Shown here in pieces: positions 27,969 through 35,739 of a stretch of 41,906 bases of DNA (its first letter is position 1; each line of letters begins with the position of its first letter). Source of the stretch: a virus; the IMG/VR virus record IMGVR_UViG_3300017750_000023, positions 1 to 41,906 of that record. The stretch is one strand, 5' to 3'. Made by a program: the position numbers and the translations under genes. Under the pieces are notes generated by a model. That model did no database searches. It was not told the origin of the DNA and saw nothing but the letters and a program-made list of their open reading frames with translations.

Positions 27969-29392
27969 TATTGTCTCCTAGTATATATTCTTCCTAAAAA
28001 GTATTGAGCCATTATCTCTCTAATAGACTTGTCAATAAGAGGTCTAGGATCTCTATTTGAGTCAGAAAATCTACTACCACTTGTGCTCTCATATACTTGG
28101 TATGGATCTTTTCTGTAAGTATACCCTACACTAGGGAAGCCTTGTTTTGTTAAAGAAACATCTGTCGCCTTAACGCTAGCTGCAAATCTTCCTGTTCTAT
28201 TCTCAAGCCCCGGTGGTCCCATATTTGATAAAACCGTATTAGGAAGCCTGGCATTAAGAACCCCTAAAATATTTGCTAAAGAGGCAGAGCTTTGTGTAGC
28301 TCGAGTCTGTAAAGGTGCAGAGGTAGCTAAAGCCTTTTTACGTCTTTTTACTCCACCTTTATTTGAAGACTTCTTCGTGCGCTCTTTAGTAGATCCTTCT
28401 GTTTTTAGCTTAACCTTTCTAGGATCTATTTTCTTATCTATCTTTACTTTTTTGTCTTTTATTTTTACACTAACAATAGGTTCTACAAGCACAGAAAAAG
28501 TTTTGTCTCTAATAGAACTAGAGCCTTCGACATCTATAAGTTTCTGTATTCCTATTTCTTCAAAATACTGCCTTACTAACTTTAGGGTCTGCTTCTCCCT
28601 AGCTGCATCTACCCCTCTATTTTGATACTTATTCTGATAAGTAATGTAAGGAATATAATTTGCGGATACCCCTTTTGTCTTTGTGACATTAGAGTCATAC
28701 TCTAATAATACAGCATCTATTTCAGTAAGAGCGCCGACATCGAGCTCTCCTTCTTCTACTTTTGTGCTAAGATAGCTTCTTAGATCCTGCCCTATCTGGA
28801 GTGCTGTTTCAGGATCATCTGCAATAGTGCTAGCTTGTTGTAACCCTTGTTGTATCGTAAGGTTAGAAACAGGGGAACCTCGTCCCGCTCCGTGTCCCCT
28901 ATCCACTGAAGATTTTAGCTTTTTTAGCTGATCTTCGGTACCTTCAACTACGTGCTCGATAATTTTTCGTTTAAGCCTAGAGAGCGAGCCGAAAGAAGGA
29001 ACAACAAAAGCTTTGCCTTCTAAAATTAATTTAAAAGTTCTTGGGTCACGTTCTTTTATGGTACGTCCCGCAAGAGTGTTTTCAATTGTTTGGGGCCCTT
29101 TTGTATGAAAATAATTATTTGAAATAAACTTATCTTGTAATACTTTGGCCTGAGATCGAGCATAAGTTAACATAGACTTAGTTGGTCTAATAGTATTTAA
29201 CTTACCTAATCTTTCTCCGTGTCGTTTATTTAATTCTTTTATTGAGTCATTAACGAAGCTAAGATCCTCTAGGAATAATACCTGAGGACGTCCAGATCTC
29301 TGCAAAGACTTTCTTACTCTTGTATTCTCTTCTGCACTCAGTTTCTTTAATAACTGATTCGATATATTTTTTCTTATAGAAGACTTACTCAT
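27968..29392 (-). CDS. Neck / head-tail joining protein with long basic N-terminal part (474 aa)
   Basis: The C-terminal 130 residues (NTVLSNMGPPGLENRTGRFAASVKATDVS ... RDPRPLIDKSIREIMAQYFLGRI) resemble HK97 gp10-like head-tail proteins, and the position between the connector and the tail terminator agrees. The N-terminal 330 residues are helical and charged, and residues about 310-360 are extremely Lys/Arg-rich (KIKDKKVKIDKKIDPRKVKLK ... KRRKKALATS). The protein is therefore about three times the usual length for this position. The basic linker might touch DNA leaving the head (inference). It overlaps both neighbours by one base. Family call moderate. Confidence 0.6.
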   Translation of the reverse strand: MSKSSIRKNISNQLLKKLSAEENTRVRKSLQRSGRPQVLFLEDLSFVNDSIKELNKRHGERLGKLNTIRPTKSMLTYARSQAKVLQDKFISNNYFHTKGPQTIENTLAGRTIKERDPRTFKLILEGKAFVVPSFGSLSRLKRKIIEHVVEGTEDQLKKLKSSVDRGHGAGRGSPVSNLTIQQGLQQASTIADDPETALQIGQDLRSYLSTKVEEGELDVGALTEIDAVLLEYDSNVTKTKGVSANYIPYITYQNKYQNRGVDAAREKQTLKLVRQYFEEIGIQKLIDVEGSSSIRDKTFSVLVEPIVSVKIKDKKVKIDKKIDPRKVKLKTEGSTKERTKKSSNKGGVKRRKKALATSAPLQTRATQSSASLANILGVLNARLPNTVLSNMGPPGLENRTGRFAASVKATDVSLTKQGFPSVGYTYRKDPYQVYESTSGSRFSDSNRDPRPLIDKSIREIMAQYFLGRIYTRRQ

Positions 29393-29973
29393 TAGAAGTT
29401 TTTATATAAGTCTAAAACTCTTTTTATATGGTCTGGAAAGCCCACGTTTCCTGCAACACTAGTAGTAGCAGAATTTTGTATAGATGCTCCTCCTAGAGTT
29501 TTTCTTTCTCTATGTTCTCTCTTAAAATAATATGTAATTAAATCAATTACTGCAAGTTTAAGGTCTGTAGGTAAAGCAGAATAACCTGCAGTATAGGTTA
29601 CTTTTACAGAGCCAGCACCTTTGGGCCAGTTCTTATAACCGCTGCCTGAAACATACAAGACACTATCTGTGCCTGAATCTAAATAGTAATCTGCGCTTGC
29701 AAGAGTGGTATAACTAGCCCCTACAGAGCTTCTTGTTTCAACAGAAACAATTGCATTTACAGGACTTTCTGTAAGCTGTACGATATGAGTACCCCAATTA
29801 ATTGAAAATTCTTCTACTTTATTACTAGAGAAAAAATCAACAAAAGAGTTGCCACAATAAGTTTTTACTAATTCACTTATAGAAGGAATAAGAGTTTGAA
29901 TGCGCAAATCATCCTTAGGATTAGACATGCCTTCTGCCTCTTTATACTGCGCTAATGTAATTAAATCTGCCAT
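29392..29973 (-). CDS. Head-tail connector, HK97 gp6-like (193 aa)
   Basis: N-terminus MADLITLAQYKEAEGMSNPKDDLRIQTLIPSISELVKTYCGNSF is the typical start of gp6-like adaptor proteins (helices with 'D..I..LI......V..YCG..F'). A beta insert follows (VQLTESPVNAIVSVETR; ASADYYLDSG; WPKGAGSVKVTYTAGYSALPTDLKLAVIDLITYYF), another hallmark. It should form a ring under the portal. The ATG lies 13 bases after the T-tract of the capsid terminator, so expression probably depends on read-through; no SD is evident before it. Confidence 0.85.
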   Translation of the reverse strand: MADLITLAQYKEAEGMSNPKDDLRIQTLIPSISELVKTYCGNSFVDFFSSNKVEEFSINWGTHIVQLTESPVNAIVSVETRSSVGASYTTLASADYYLDSGTDSVLYVSGSGYKNWPKGAGSVKVTYTAGYSALPTDLKLAVIDLITYYFKREHRERKTLGGASIQNSATTSVAGNVGFPDHIKRVLDLYKNF

Positions 29974-29985
29974 AAGTATATTAGT

Positions 29986-30014
29986 AAAAACTTTGGGGGA
30001 GGTTGCCCTCCCCC
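29986..30014 (-). terminator. Terminator after the capsid gene
   Basis: Minus strand: GGGGGAGG-gcaa-CCTCCCCC, a perfect 8-base-pair stem with a GNRA-type GCAA loop, then AAAG and TTTTT. The four bases between stem and T-run may make it leaky, which would allow read-through into the connector and tail genes. Confidence 0.82.
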
Positions 30015-30031
30015 TCAGTTGCTAGCTATTA

Positions 30032-31426
30032 TTAAGCTACTGAATCAATCTTGATTACGGGCTGATCACCGCTTGCACCTGCGACGATTTCATTGAAGCC
30101 CAGAGACTGGGTAGCAACGAGTACACGACGCTGATTCATTACTTCGTAATCCTGCTCAACGGTTACACCGCGGAGTCGTGGAATCACGTAGTTACGTGCA
30201 TATACTGCGAATGCGACTGCTGCGGCATTAGCTTCTGCGGCGAACTCTTCAGAAACAACTACTGGAGAACCGAACACGGCTCCAACAGTACCAGTTACTT
30301 TGATAGCAAGCTCAGTACCTACTTCATCAAGGCTCTGGAAAGCAGAGTCACTCAACAAATCATAGTACATATTTGGGCTTACAATAAAAGTAACATCAGA
30401 AGGATTCAAGCCATACTTGCCCATTTCCTTACGTGCACCCAAGAGGGTAGCACCAGTCATGGTAGAGAAGTTGCCTGCACCTAGTGAAGCACCATCGATG
30501 TCGTGCTTAGCAGTTGCTGCTGCTGCGTGTCCATCAAGGCCAGAAATAGTACCGTTACCCTTAAGGATAGCGGCTTCTACTGCACGGCCATGTGCACGAG
30601 CAACACTTTCAACCAACATAGGCATCAAGTTAACAAGTACTTGCTCGTCAACTTCGTTATCCATGAACGTGCTTGAGATCAAGCGATAGGCGTTCAAGAT
30701 AACTTGCTTAGGCTGGTAGGTAGCGTTTGTTGCGCCACGATTTTCCAAGTTACCACCAGCAGCGGCAGTTGCCCAAGCGGCTGGATCAACATCTACCTGG
30801 ATAGGAAGAACTGTAGACTTGCCATTTACAGGAACTTCACGGAACATACGAGCGACTTTCAATTCGTTCATAATTTCCTTTTCAATCAAAGAAGAAACTT
30901 CCTGATCAATGTCACCTGCGTTAGTAGCATAGTCGATACCTGCTTTTTCTTGAATATCACGAGCAAAGTCAGTATTCCAACCTTTCTGAGTCATAACACC
31001 CAGCATGTGAGCATTCAAGAAATCTTGGCCCCACTTACTGATGTCAGACTTTTCAGAACGATCAGCGAATACACGCTTAGATTCACGCATAGCTGCAATT
31101 TCCTGCGCTTTTTCGTCTAGCTCTGACTTATACTTATTAAGCGTTTCTTCCATATCGGCGTTACGCTTATTAAGATCTTCTTGAACATCAGCCAGCAAAC
31201 GCTCAGTACCTGATTCGATACCAGTTGCGATTGCAGTTTTAACTTCTTGCTGCTGTTGAGCTTTCGTTTCTGCTTCTGCTTGAGCTTGTTCAATAGCTTG
31301 TTGTGCTGCGGCTTCATCCGTAGCTTTTTGTTCGGCTTGCTTCATTGCAATCTTTGCAGCAGTTTCTTCTGCTACTTTCTTAGCAAATGCTTCCAAGTCG
31401 ATTTCTGGAGTATTAACTTCAGACAT
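30032..31426 (-). CDS. Internal-start product: scaffold domain plus major capsid protein (464 aa)
   Basis: Within the fusion gene, AAAAGGAG lies 6 bases before an in-frame ATG (codon 205, MSEVNTPEIDL). This is among the strongest SD/ATG pairs in the window and falls exactly at the boundary between the protease and the delta-like coiled coil. Translation here would give a normal HK97-type capsid precursor. In most HK97-like phages protease and capsid are separate genes, so this start restores the usual stoichiometry. Evidence is sequence only. Confidence 0.75.
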   Translation of the reverse strand: MSEVNTPEIDLEAFAKKVAEETAAKIAMKQAEQKATDEAAAQQAIEQAQAEAETKAQQQQEVKTAIATGIESGTERLLADVQEDLNKRNADMEETLNKYKSELDEKAQEIAAMRESKRVFADRSEKSDISKWGQDFLNAHMLGVMTQKGWNTDFARDIQEKAGIDYATNAGDIDQEVSSLIEKEIMNELKVARMFREVPVNGKSTVLPIQVDVDPAAWATAAAGGNLENRGATNATYQPKQVILNAYRLISSTFMDNEVDEQVLVNLMPMLVESVARAHGRAVEAAILKGNGTISGLDGHAAAATAKHDIDGASLGAGNFSTMTGATLLGARKEMGKYGLNPSDVTFIVSPNMYYDLLSDSAFQSLDEVGTELAIKVTGTVGAVFGSPVVVSEEFAAEANAAAVAFAVYARNYVIPRLRGVTVEQDYEVMNQRRVLVATQSLGFNEIVAGASGDQPVIKIDSVA

Positions 31427-32038
31427 TTGGATCTCCTTTTGAACCTCTTCGGTTCCGTCCGGTGTATCACTAGCTACGCTAGAAGTATTAACTTCGTCTT
31501 TAGCCAGAGTCTGACCGGCTAGATCTACACGATTTGTGAAAGTTTTCTTGAATTCTTCGTACTCAGCCATGGAGTCAAAAGATTTCGCTAGTGAGAAAGT
31601 AGCCTCTTGATTGCAAGGAACGGATACAACCGATACTTCAAACAATTCAGCGTCCTTTATCTTTAGTCCGTCAGTTTCCGATAGGTAATCAGCATCCTTG
31701 ACTCGGAAACCAACAGAAAATGCTCCAAGGATACCTTCTTTAACTAACTCGCAAACATTAGCAGGTGCAGACTTGCTAATTTTTGCTTCTAACTCCAGAC
31801 CATTTTCTGTTACTTTTAGGCCTGTAGCTCGACCGATAGGACGGTCGTAATCATGATTAAAAAGAATAATAGGATTCTTCTCAAAGTTCTTTAAGCCTCC
31901 CTTTGCCCATGCTTCTCCGGAGATTGAGTCTCCAGCACGATCAAAATCAGAGGTGCTTGCCATTCCACGAATCATTACACTGCCATCCTCGGAAGGCATT
32001 GATTTAAAAGTGGAGGTAAGATTAAAAATTTTTTCCAT
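30032..32038 (-). CDS. Prohead protease-major capsid fusion protein (668 aa)
   Basis: Residues 1-150 are an HK97 gp4-type (S78) prohead protease: H62 in ILFNHDYDRPIGRA, S108 in GAFSVGF, and E134 in ELFEVSVVSVP. Residues about 205-315 are a Glu/Gln/Ala-rich coiled coil like the HK97 delta (scaffold) domain. Residues about 320-668 are an HK97-fold capsid protein (DIQEKAGIDYATNAGD; GRAVEAAILKGNGTISGL; GSPVVVSEEF; IPRLRGVTVEQDYEVMNQRRV). Protease, scaffold and shell are thus in one frame. An internal SD and ATG at 31426 would also yield scaffold-capsid alone (separate entry). Capsid codons are GC-richer (about 51% in a 240-base sample) than neighbours. The full fusion is expected as a minor component that cuts the shell proteins. 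Confidence 0.92.
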   Translation of the reverse strand: MEKIFNLTSTFKSMPSEDGSVMIRGMASTSDFDRAGDSISGEAWAKGGLKNFEKNPIILFNHDYDRPIGRATGLKVTENGLELEAKISKSAPANVCELVKEGILGAFSVGFRVKDADYLSETDGLKIKDAELFEVSVVSVPCNQEATFSLAKSFDSMAEYEEFKKTFTNRVDLAGQTLAKDEVNTSSVASDTPDGTEEVQKEIQMSEVNTPEIDLEAFAKKVAEETAAKIAMKQAEQKATDEAAAQQAIEQAQAEAETKAQQQQEVKTAIATGIESGTERLLADVQEDLNKRNADMEETLNKYKSELDEKAQEIAAMRESKRVFADRSEKSDISKWGQDFLNAHMLGVMTQKGWNTDFARDIQEKAGIDYATNAGDIDQEVSSLIEKEIMNELKVARMFREVPVNGKSTVLPIQVDVDPAAWATAAAGGNLENRGATNATYQPKQVILNAYRLISSTFMDNEVDEQVLVNLMPMLVESVARAHGRAVEAAILKGNGTISGLDGHAAAATAKHDIDGASLGAGNFSTMTGATLLGARKEMGKYGLNPSDVTFIVSPNMYYDLLSDSAFQSLDEVGTELAIKVTGTVGAVFGSPVVVSEEFAAEANAAAVAFAVYARNYVIPRLRGVTVEQDYEVMNQRRVLVATQSLGFNEIVAGASGDQPVIKIDSVA

Positions 32039-32039
32039 A

Positions 32040-32354
32040 TTAGTTCTCGTCTTTGCTCATTACTTCTGGAGCAGGCTTAGGCTTAGACGCTGCTTTAGGA
32101 GCAGGCTTAGGCTTGGGTGGAGGCGGTGGAGGATTCTCTGCCTTTTTAATCTCTGCCCATATACCAGGAAGGCTTCCCTCTAGTGTCTGTAACAGTCTGG
32201 ACCAACTACCAAAATGGTTAAGTGCCATACCGGAACGAATAGGAACCTCATTTCCGCAACTGTCGTAATCATGCTTTTCAAGAACTTTTCCTTTCTCAAG
32301 CATAAACATACCTACTTCTTGCAAGATCTGATTTCTTACTCGTAATCTAGCCAT
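32040..32354 (-). CDS. Small conserved head-region protein with Pro-rich tail (104 aa)
   Basis: Start chosen at the ATG (MARLRVRNQIL) because AAGGAG lies 6-8 bases upstream; a longer frame to 32387 has no SD. It overlaps the portal stop by 8 bases. The N-terminal 65 residues have a conserved look (EVGMFMLEKGKVLEKHDYDSC ... NHFGSWSRLLQTLE), and the tail is low-complexity Pro/Lys/Ala (PPPPPPKPKPAPKAASKPKP). I recall similar small proteins beside portal genes of marine phages but know no function. Possibly a head assembly or portal-associated factor. Confidence 0.6.
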   Translation of the reverse strand: MARLRVRNQILQEVGMFMLEKGKVLEKHDYDSCGNEVPIRSGMALNHFGSWSRLLQTLEGSLPGIWAEIKKAENPPPPPPKPKPAPKAASKPKPAPEVMSKDEN

Positions 32355-33546
32355 TATCTTCTCCTTCTTCTGGTCTACCGCCTTCATCTGGGTTTACTGC
32401 ACTTCCTGCTATATTTGCAGGAACCCTTAAATCGTCATATCCTTCTACCGCATCGAACCCTAGAGACCCTCTGGCTTCGTTAGGGCTAATTATACCTGCG
32501 TTTACTAAAGAAGTATAATACTGCGATTGATCTCGTAGTTCTGGTTGTAGGGCAGGAATATCGGTAATGTCCTCTGCCAGTAAAAACCCAAAATATCTTT
32601 CTAATGCAAAATTCATTTTACGAACAATAGGAAGTATAGTCTCTAAGTAATACATTCTCATGTTTGGACGAATATTTGCATTATTTCCAGAGTCCAACAT
32701 CAAAGGAGGAACTCCGAGTGCTTTTAAAATAATTTTCTCGTTTTCTTCAATTGCTGCTTGAAAATCTAATTCTTTAAAGTTTACATTTGATACTGAATCT
32801 AATTCGATACCGCCGTCAAGAATAAGAGGTCTGCGTCCTCCTGCATCTGGTCTATATCGAGCTGTCCATGACTGTATCATTCGCTCTTTAATTTTTTCAG
32901 ATAAAGTATTGGGAGATTTAAGTACCAATCCAGGTACTGCTCCATTTTTAAAGAAATTATCCTGAAAGTCTCTCATGCTGCGAGTTAGTACCATAGTACG
33001 TAATGCAGGCTTTAGTCTAGACACTCCTCTATATATAGAGTAGAATGAGTTGTCTTTAATATGTATAATTTCCGTAGGTTTATAAGATATCTGCTGATTA
33101 AAAGTAAATTTTTCTACATAGGTAGTATCACTAGCATGAATAGTCATTTTGTTTGCGGGTAGATGGTATAGGTGTGCTCCATCAAAATATATAAATATAT
33201 TTCCATCTATTAAAAAATCCGTAACTAGGTTACGGCGAAACGTGCTAATATCTTGAAAGGGGTTAGGTTCTTTGTTTAAAAGAAGCTCTACTCTAGAGCG
33301 TTTAATTCCTTTTACAACACTTTGAAGACCTGAAATTTGAGCCCCAACTCTAATAGGGATTTCAGATACATCATCTACAATAAGATTAACGCCTCTATTT
33401 ACTACTTCTAAATCTTCATAGGCTCTTTCGTAGTTTACTACTTTTTCCCTAGAAGGCTCTGTTTTATGATCATAGTAAGGTTGAGCAGGGTTAAGTTTTT
33501 CCTCTACCTCCGGCTTTCGTCCTAATACTCTATCATACCATGCCAT
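32347..33546 (-). CDS. Portal protein, HK97 gp3 family (399 aa)
   Basis: Has the standard portal layout: N-terminal variable part, VNRGVNLIVDDVSEIPIRV, a core with LVTDFLIDGNIFIYFDG, DSFYSIYRGVSRLKPAL, the stretch FFKNGAVPGLVLKSP, and the tail EENEKIILKALGVPPLMLDSG...NIRPNM...YYLETILPIVRKMNFALERYF, then SPNEARGSLGFDAVEGYDDLRVP near the end. It forms the dodecameric DNA channel at one capsid vertex. Its start overlaps the HNH gene end by 14 bases. Length is normal for the family. Confidence 0.93.
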   Translation of the reverse strand: MAWYDRVLGRKPEVEEKLNPAQPYYDHKTEPSREKVVNYERAYEDLEVVNRGVNLIVDDVSEIPIRVGAQISGLQSVVKGIKRSRVELLLNKEPNPFQDISTFRRNLVTDFLIDGNIFIYFDGAHLYHLPANKMTIHASDTTYVEKFTFNQQISYKPTEIIHIKDNSFYSIYRGVSRLKPALRTMVLTRSMRDFQDNFFKNGAVPGLVLKSPNTLSEKIKERMIQSWTARYRPDAGGRRPLILDGGIELDSVSNVNFKELDFQAAIEENEKIILKALGVPPLMLDSGNNANIRPNMRMYYLETILPIVRKMNFALERYFGFLLAEDITDIPALQPELRDQSQYYTSLVNAGIISPNEARGSLGFDAVEGYDDLRVPANIAGSAVNPDEGGRPEEGEDNG

Positions 33547-33895
33547 GTTTTTCTCTTTGTATTTTTACCCAGTTCTTTTGCTTATTAGCAGTACCTAGTC
33601 CTGGGTTTCTTCCGTAAATGGAGTGCAGCTGTAAGTGGTGCTCATGGCAAAGAGTAACTGTATGTTTGTAAAGTTCTTCTCTATGCTTATCTATAAATTC
33701 ATCTCTAAAAGATAAAATATTTTTTGGATCTAATTGGTTTTTTGCTATATAAGTATGAACCAATGGGCTAAGAGTGTAATAGTGGTGAAAGTCTAATTTT
33801 ACTTTTGATCTACAAATTTCGCACTCAGTGCCTTTTTCATAAGCATTTTTTGCTTTATCTCTTATGTATTTTACAACGTCTCTTTTTAAATCCAT
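33533..33895 (-). CDS. HNH endonuclease (packaging-associated, 120 aa)
   Basis: HNH motif with paired zinc ligands: C25-x2-C28, H37-H38 in LDFHHYYTLSP, and C83-H84-E85-H86-H87 in TLCHEHHLQLH. HNH proteins next to terminase genes are known in HK97-like cos phages to act with the terminase in DNA packaging. It lies between the large terminase and portal genes and has its own promoter (33909-33937). The predicted transcript begins only about 5-7 bases before the ATG, and no SD is present, so translation may be nearly leaderless or depend on longer transcripts. Confidence 0.85.
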   Translation of the reverse strand: MDLKRDVVKYIRDKAKNAYEKGTECEICRSKVKLDFHHYYTLSPLVHTYIAKNQLDPKNILSFRDEFIDKHREELYKHTVTLCHEHHLQLHSIYGRNPGLGTANKQKNWVKIQREKHGMV

Positions 33896-33908
33896 TTTCT
33901 AATACCAG

Positions 33909-33937
33909 AATTATATCGAGTTTGGGGTACCATGTCA
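33909..33937 (-). promoter_or_regulatory. Promoter of the HNH-portal-capsid operon
   Basis: Minus strand TTGACA, 17 bases, TATAAT, with AAAAATAATA upstream. Start expected near 33902. It lies between the large terminase stop and the HNH ATG and would drive HNH, portal, protease-capsid up to the terminator at 29986. Confidence 0.88.
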
Positions 33938-33961
33938 AATATTATTTTTAAGATGGTGTCA

Positions 33962-35263
33962 TTAAAAGCCACTGTTTGATGTCTCAAATGAGTATAAAGC
34001 ATACCTGAGAGCATCTGCCATGTGCGAAGCTTTATTATGCTTTGGCTTTTCTTTAAGTAGATTGGGGTTGGGATCCCATTGATACTGATCAAGAGCTGAT
34101 AGAGTTTCCTTACACTCTTGATCTACATGTAGCTTATCATTATCCACAATTCCTTCTACATGGGCAATCCCATCTAGGACAGACTTCTTAGCATTATTAG
34201 TACTAATATCATAGTTTTGCGCAAAGTCAAAACGAGTTTGCTGTGCGGCGGAATCAATAAATATGTAATCAATATCCCACTTATCTATGAGTCTTTGTAT
34301 TTCTCCTGCATGTTGCTCCGTAGTACGCTCTGCATCGAGATACTCGTCTACTAGGTAATACTTTTCTTCGTCCCAGTCATAAGCAATTACACACAGAGCG
34401 GTAGGATCTCTATACCCTACGTCCAGTCCTGCGAAGACATCCATCTTGCTCATATCCATATCTTGGAACGACCCCGTACATTCTTCGTAGTTATAACTCC
34501 AGACCTGACCTTCGTAAGTATTAAAGTCAGCTTCATATTCTTGACGAAACTCAGCCTCAGACATACTCTTACGAGCCTCTGCTATATCTAGTTCAGACAT
34601 TCGGGGATTTGATTTATAAGTGGCACGAATAGATGCCCACTCAGGAAACTCAGGATCAAAGCCTCTATGGAAAAACTCTGAAAACCAGTTGTTTTTACCA
34701 CGAGGAGTAGAAATAAAGATTGCTTTGGAATTATCTTTGTCAAGCGTAGGTCTAAGTGCCACATTAAAAGCATCTCTACCATCAGCAAGAGCTGCTTCAT
34801 CAAAAATAATCAAATCGTAGGATCTACCTACACAGGAATCAACTTGATTAACTGACCCCATACGCACAGTAGATCCGTTCGATAGTTCTATAACTTTATC
34901 TTTTGCATTATCTTTGACTACTTCAAGATCAAAATGTTTAATCAGTGTTCTTTGCAAGTCGAAAGATATCTGCGATAAAGCATAGTTAGGCGACATAATT
35001 AGAATGTTAGAACTAGGAATAAGAGATACTAGCTGTCCAATAATATTGGCAATGTAAGTCTTTCCCTGTCTACGAGAAACAGCCGCACAGACAAATCGAT
35101 ACTTAGGGCTATTAATAGCATTAATAATCGCTGTCTGGGAAGGTAGTGGTGTAATACCTAGCAACTCCAAATAAGGATCGATAGGCAACTTCAAAAACTT
35201 GTCTTCCTGTGTGTAATCACAAATATAATCAGAGATTATATCCTTGCGGCTAATTTCAATCAT
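33962..35263 (-). CDS. terL: Terminase large subunit (433 aa)
   Basis: ATPase part: Walker A variant S63-RRQGKT-69, Walker B IIFDEA at 152-157, coupling motif STPRG at 185-189. Nuclease part: D281 in FAGLDVGYRD, D337 in IFIDSAAQ, D417 in HMADALRYALY, the acidic residues of the RNase-H-like fold. This is the motor that pumps DNA into the prohead and cuts it. The ATG follows the stop of a 52-residue gene directly. The Terminase_6-type architecture is clear; whether packaging is by cos or headful cannot be seen, though the neighbouring HNH gene favours cos. Confidence 0.95.
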   Translation of the reverse strand: MIEISRKDIISDYICDYTQEDKFLKLPIDPYLELLGITPLPSQTAIINAINSPKYRFVCAAVSRRQGKTYIANIIGQLVSLIPSSNILIMSPNYALSQISFDLQRTLIKHFDLEVVKDNAKDKVIELSNGSTVRMGSVNQVDSCVGRSYDLIIFDEAALADGRDAFNVALRPTLDKDNSKAIFISTPRGKNNWFSEFFHRGFDPEFPEWASIRATYKSNPRMSELDIAEARKSMSEAEFRQEYEADFNTYEGQVWSYNYEECTGSFQDMDMSKMDVFAGLDVGYRDPTALCVIAYDWDEEKYYLVDEYLDAERTTEQHAGEIQRLIDKWDIDYIFIDSAAQQTRFDFAQNYDISTNNAKKSVLDGIAHVEGIVDNDKLHVDQECKETLSALDQYQWDPNPNLLKEKPKHNKASHMADALRYALYSFETSNSGF

Positions 35264-35422
35264 CTAGTCTTGTCCCATGGACCTTGTTTTGCTATACTTC
35301 CTGCAATATTCAAGTTCCGTTAATTTATCATCCTCAGCATCTTTTTTGACAGGTCGAATATTTCTTTTATATTCTTCCACGTCAGAACCCTTCCACTTAC
35401 TATTTTTTAGTTGAGATTGCAT
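35264..35422 (-). CDS. Small charged protein (52 aa)
   Basis: Short frame filling the gap before the large terminase: begins MQSQLKNSKWKGSDVEEYKRNIR and ends KTRSMGQD. AGAGGT stands about 7 bases before the ATG, and the stop (TAG) abuts the terminase ATG, so it fits the operon perfectly. Hydrophilic, no membrane segment. I do not recognise a family. Possibly a terminase accessory or simply a coupling ORF. Confidence 0.65.
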   Translation of the reverse strand: MQSQLKNSKWKGSDVEEYKRNIRPVKKDAEDDKLTELEYCRKYSKTRSMGQD

Positions 35423-35424
35423 AA

Positions 35425-35739
35425 TTACCTCTTAGACATCCATGCAGATACGCCCATATAAGCGCCTACGACGCCGGCCTGAGCAATGTAAAATAACCCG
35501 AGTAAATCTGCTAGAGCAGCTACTCGGCTCTCGCTTACAGCAGGGCTAAACAATATGGCACTAAAAACTATCATAGAGCCCATCGCAACCCATGCCATTC
35601 TTTTTTGAGCTTCTGACTTTTCTTCTCGAAGTTCTAGCTCTAACATATCTTGTGATCGTTTGATCTCTTCATCTGACACCACACCATCTCCATCTAAATC
35701 AAATTGTGCGTAGTGTGAATCTTTTTGTAATTTTTTCAT
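35425..35739 (-). CDS. EF-hand membrane protein, candidate holin (104 aa)
   Basis: Residues 14-25 form a complete EF-hand calcium loop (D14, D16, D18, G19, V21, E25 in DLDGDGVVSDEE), flanked by helices. After a charged helix come two hydrophobic segments (about residues 49-66 and 75-99: AWVAMGSMIVFSAILFSP and ADLLGLFYIAQAGVVGAYMG). Small size, two membrane segments and position among small late genes suit a holin-like protein; the calcium-binding head would be on the cytoplasmic side if the charged start stays inside. It overlaps the upstream gene by ATGA. Lysis role is inference. Confidence 0.65.
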   Translation of the reverse strand: MKKLQKDSHYAQFDLDGDGVVSDEEIKRSQDMLELELREEKSEAQKRMAWVAMGSMIVFSAILFSPAVSESRVAALADLLGLFYIAQAGVVGAYMGVSAWMSKR

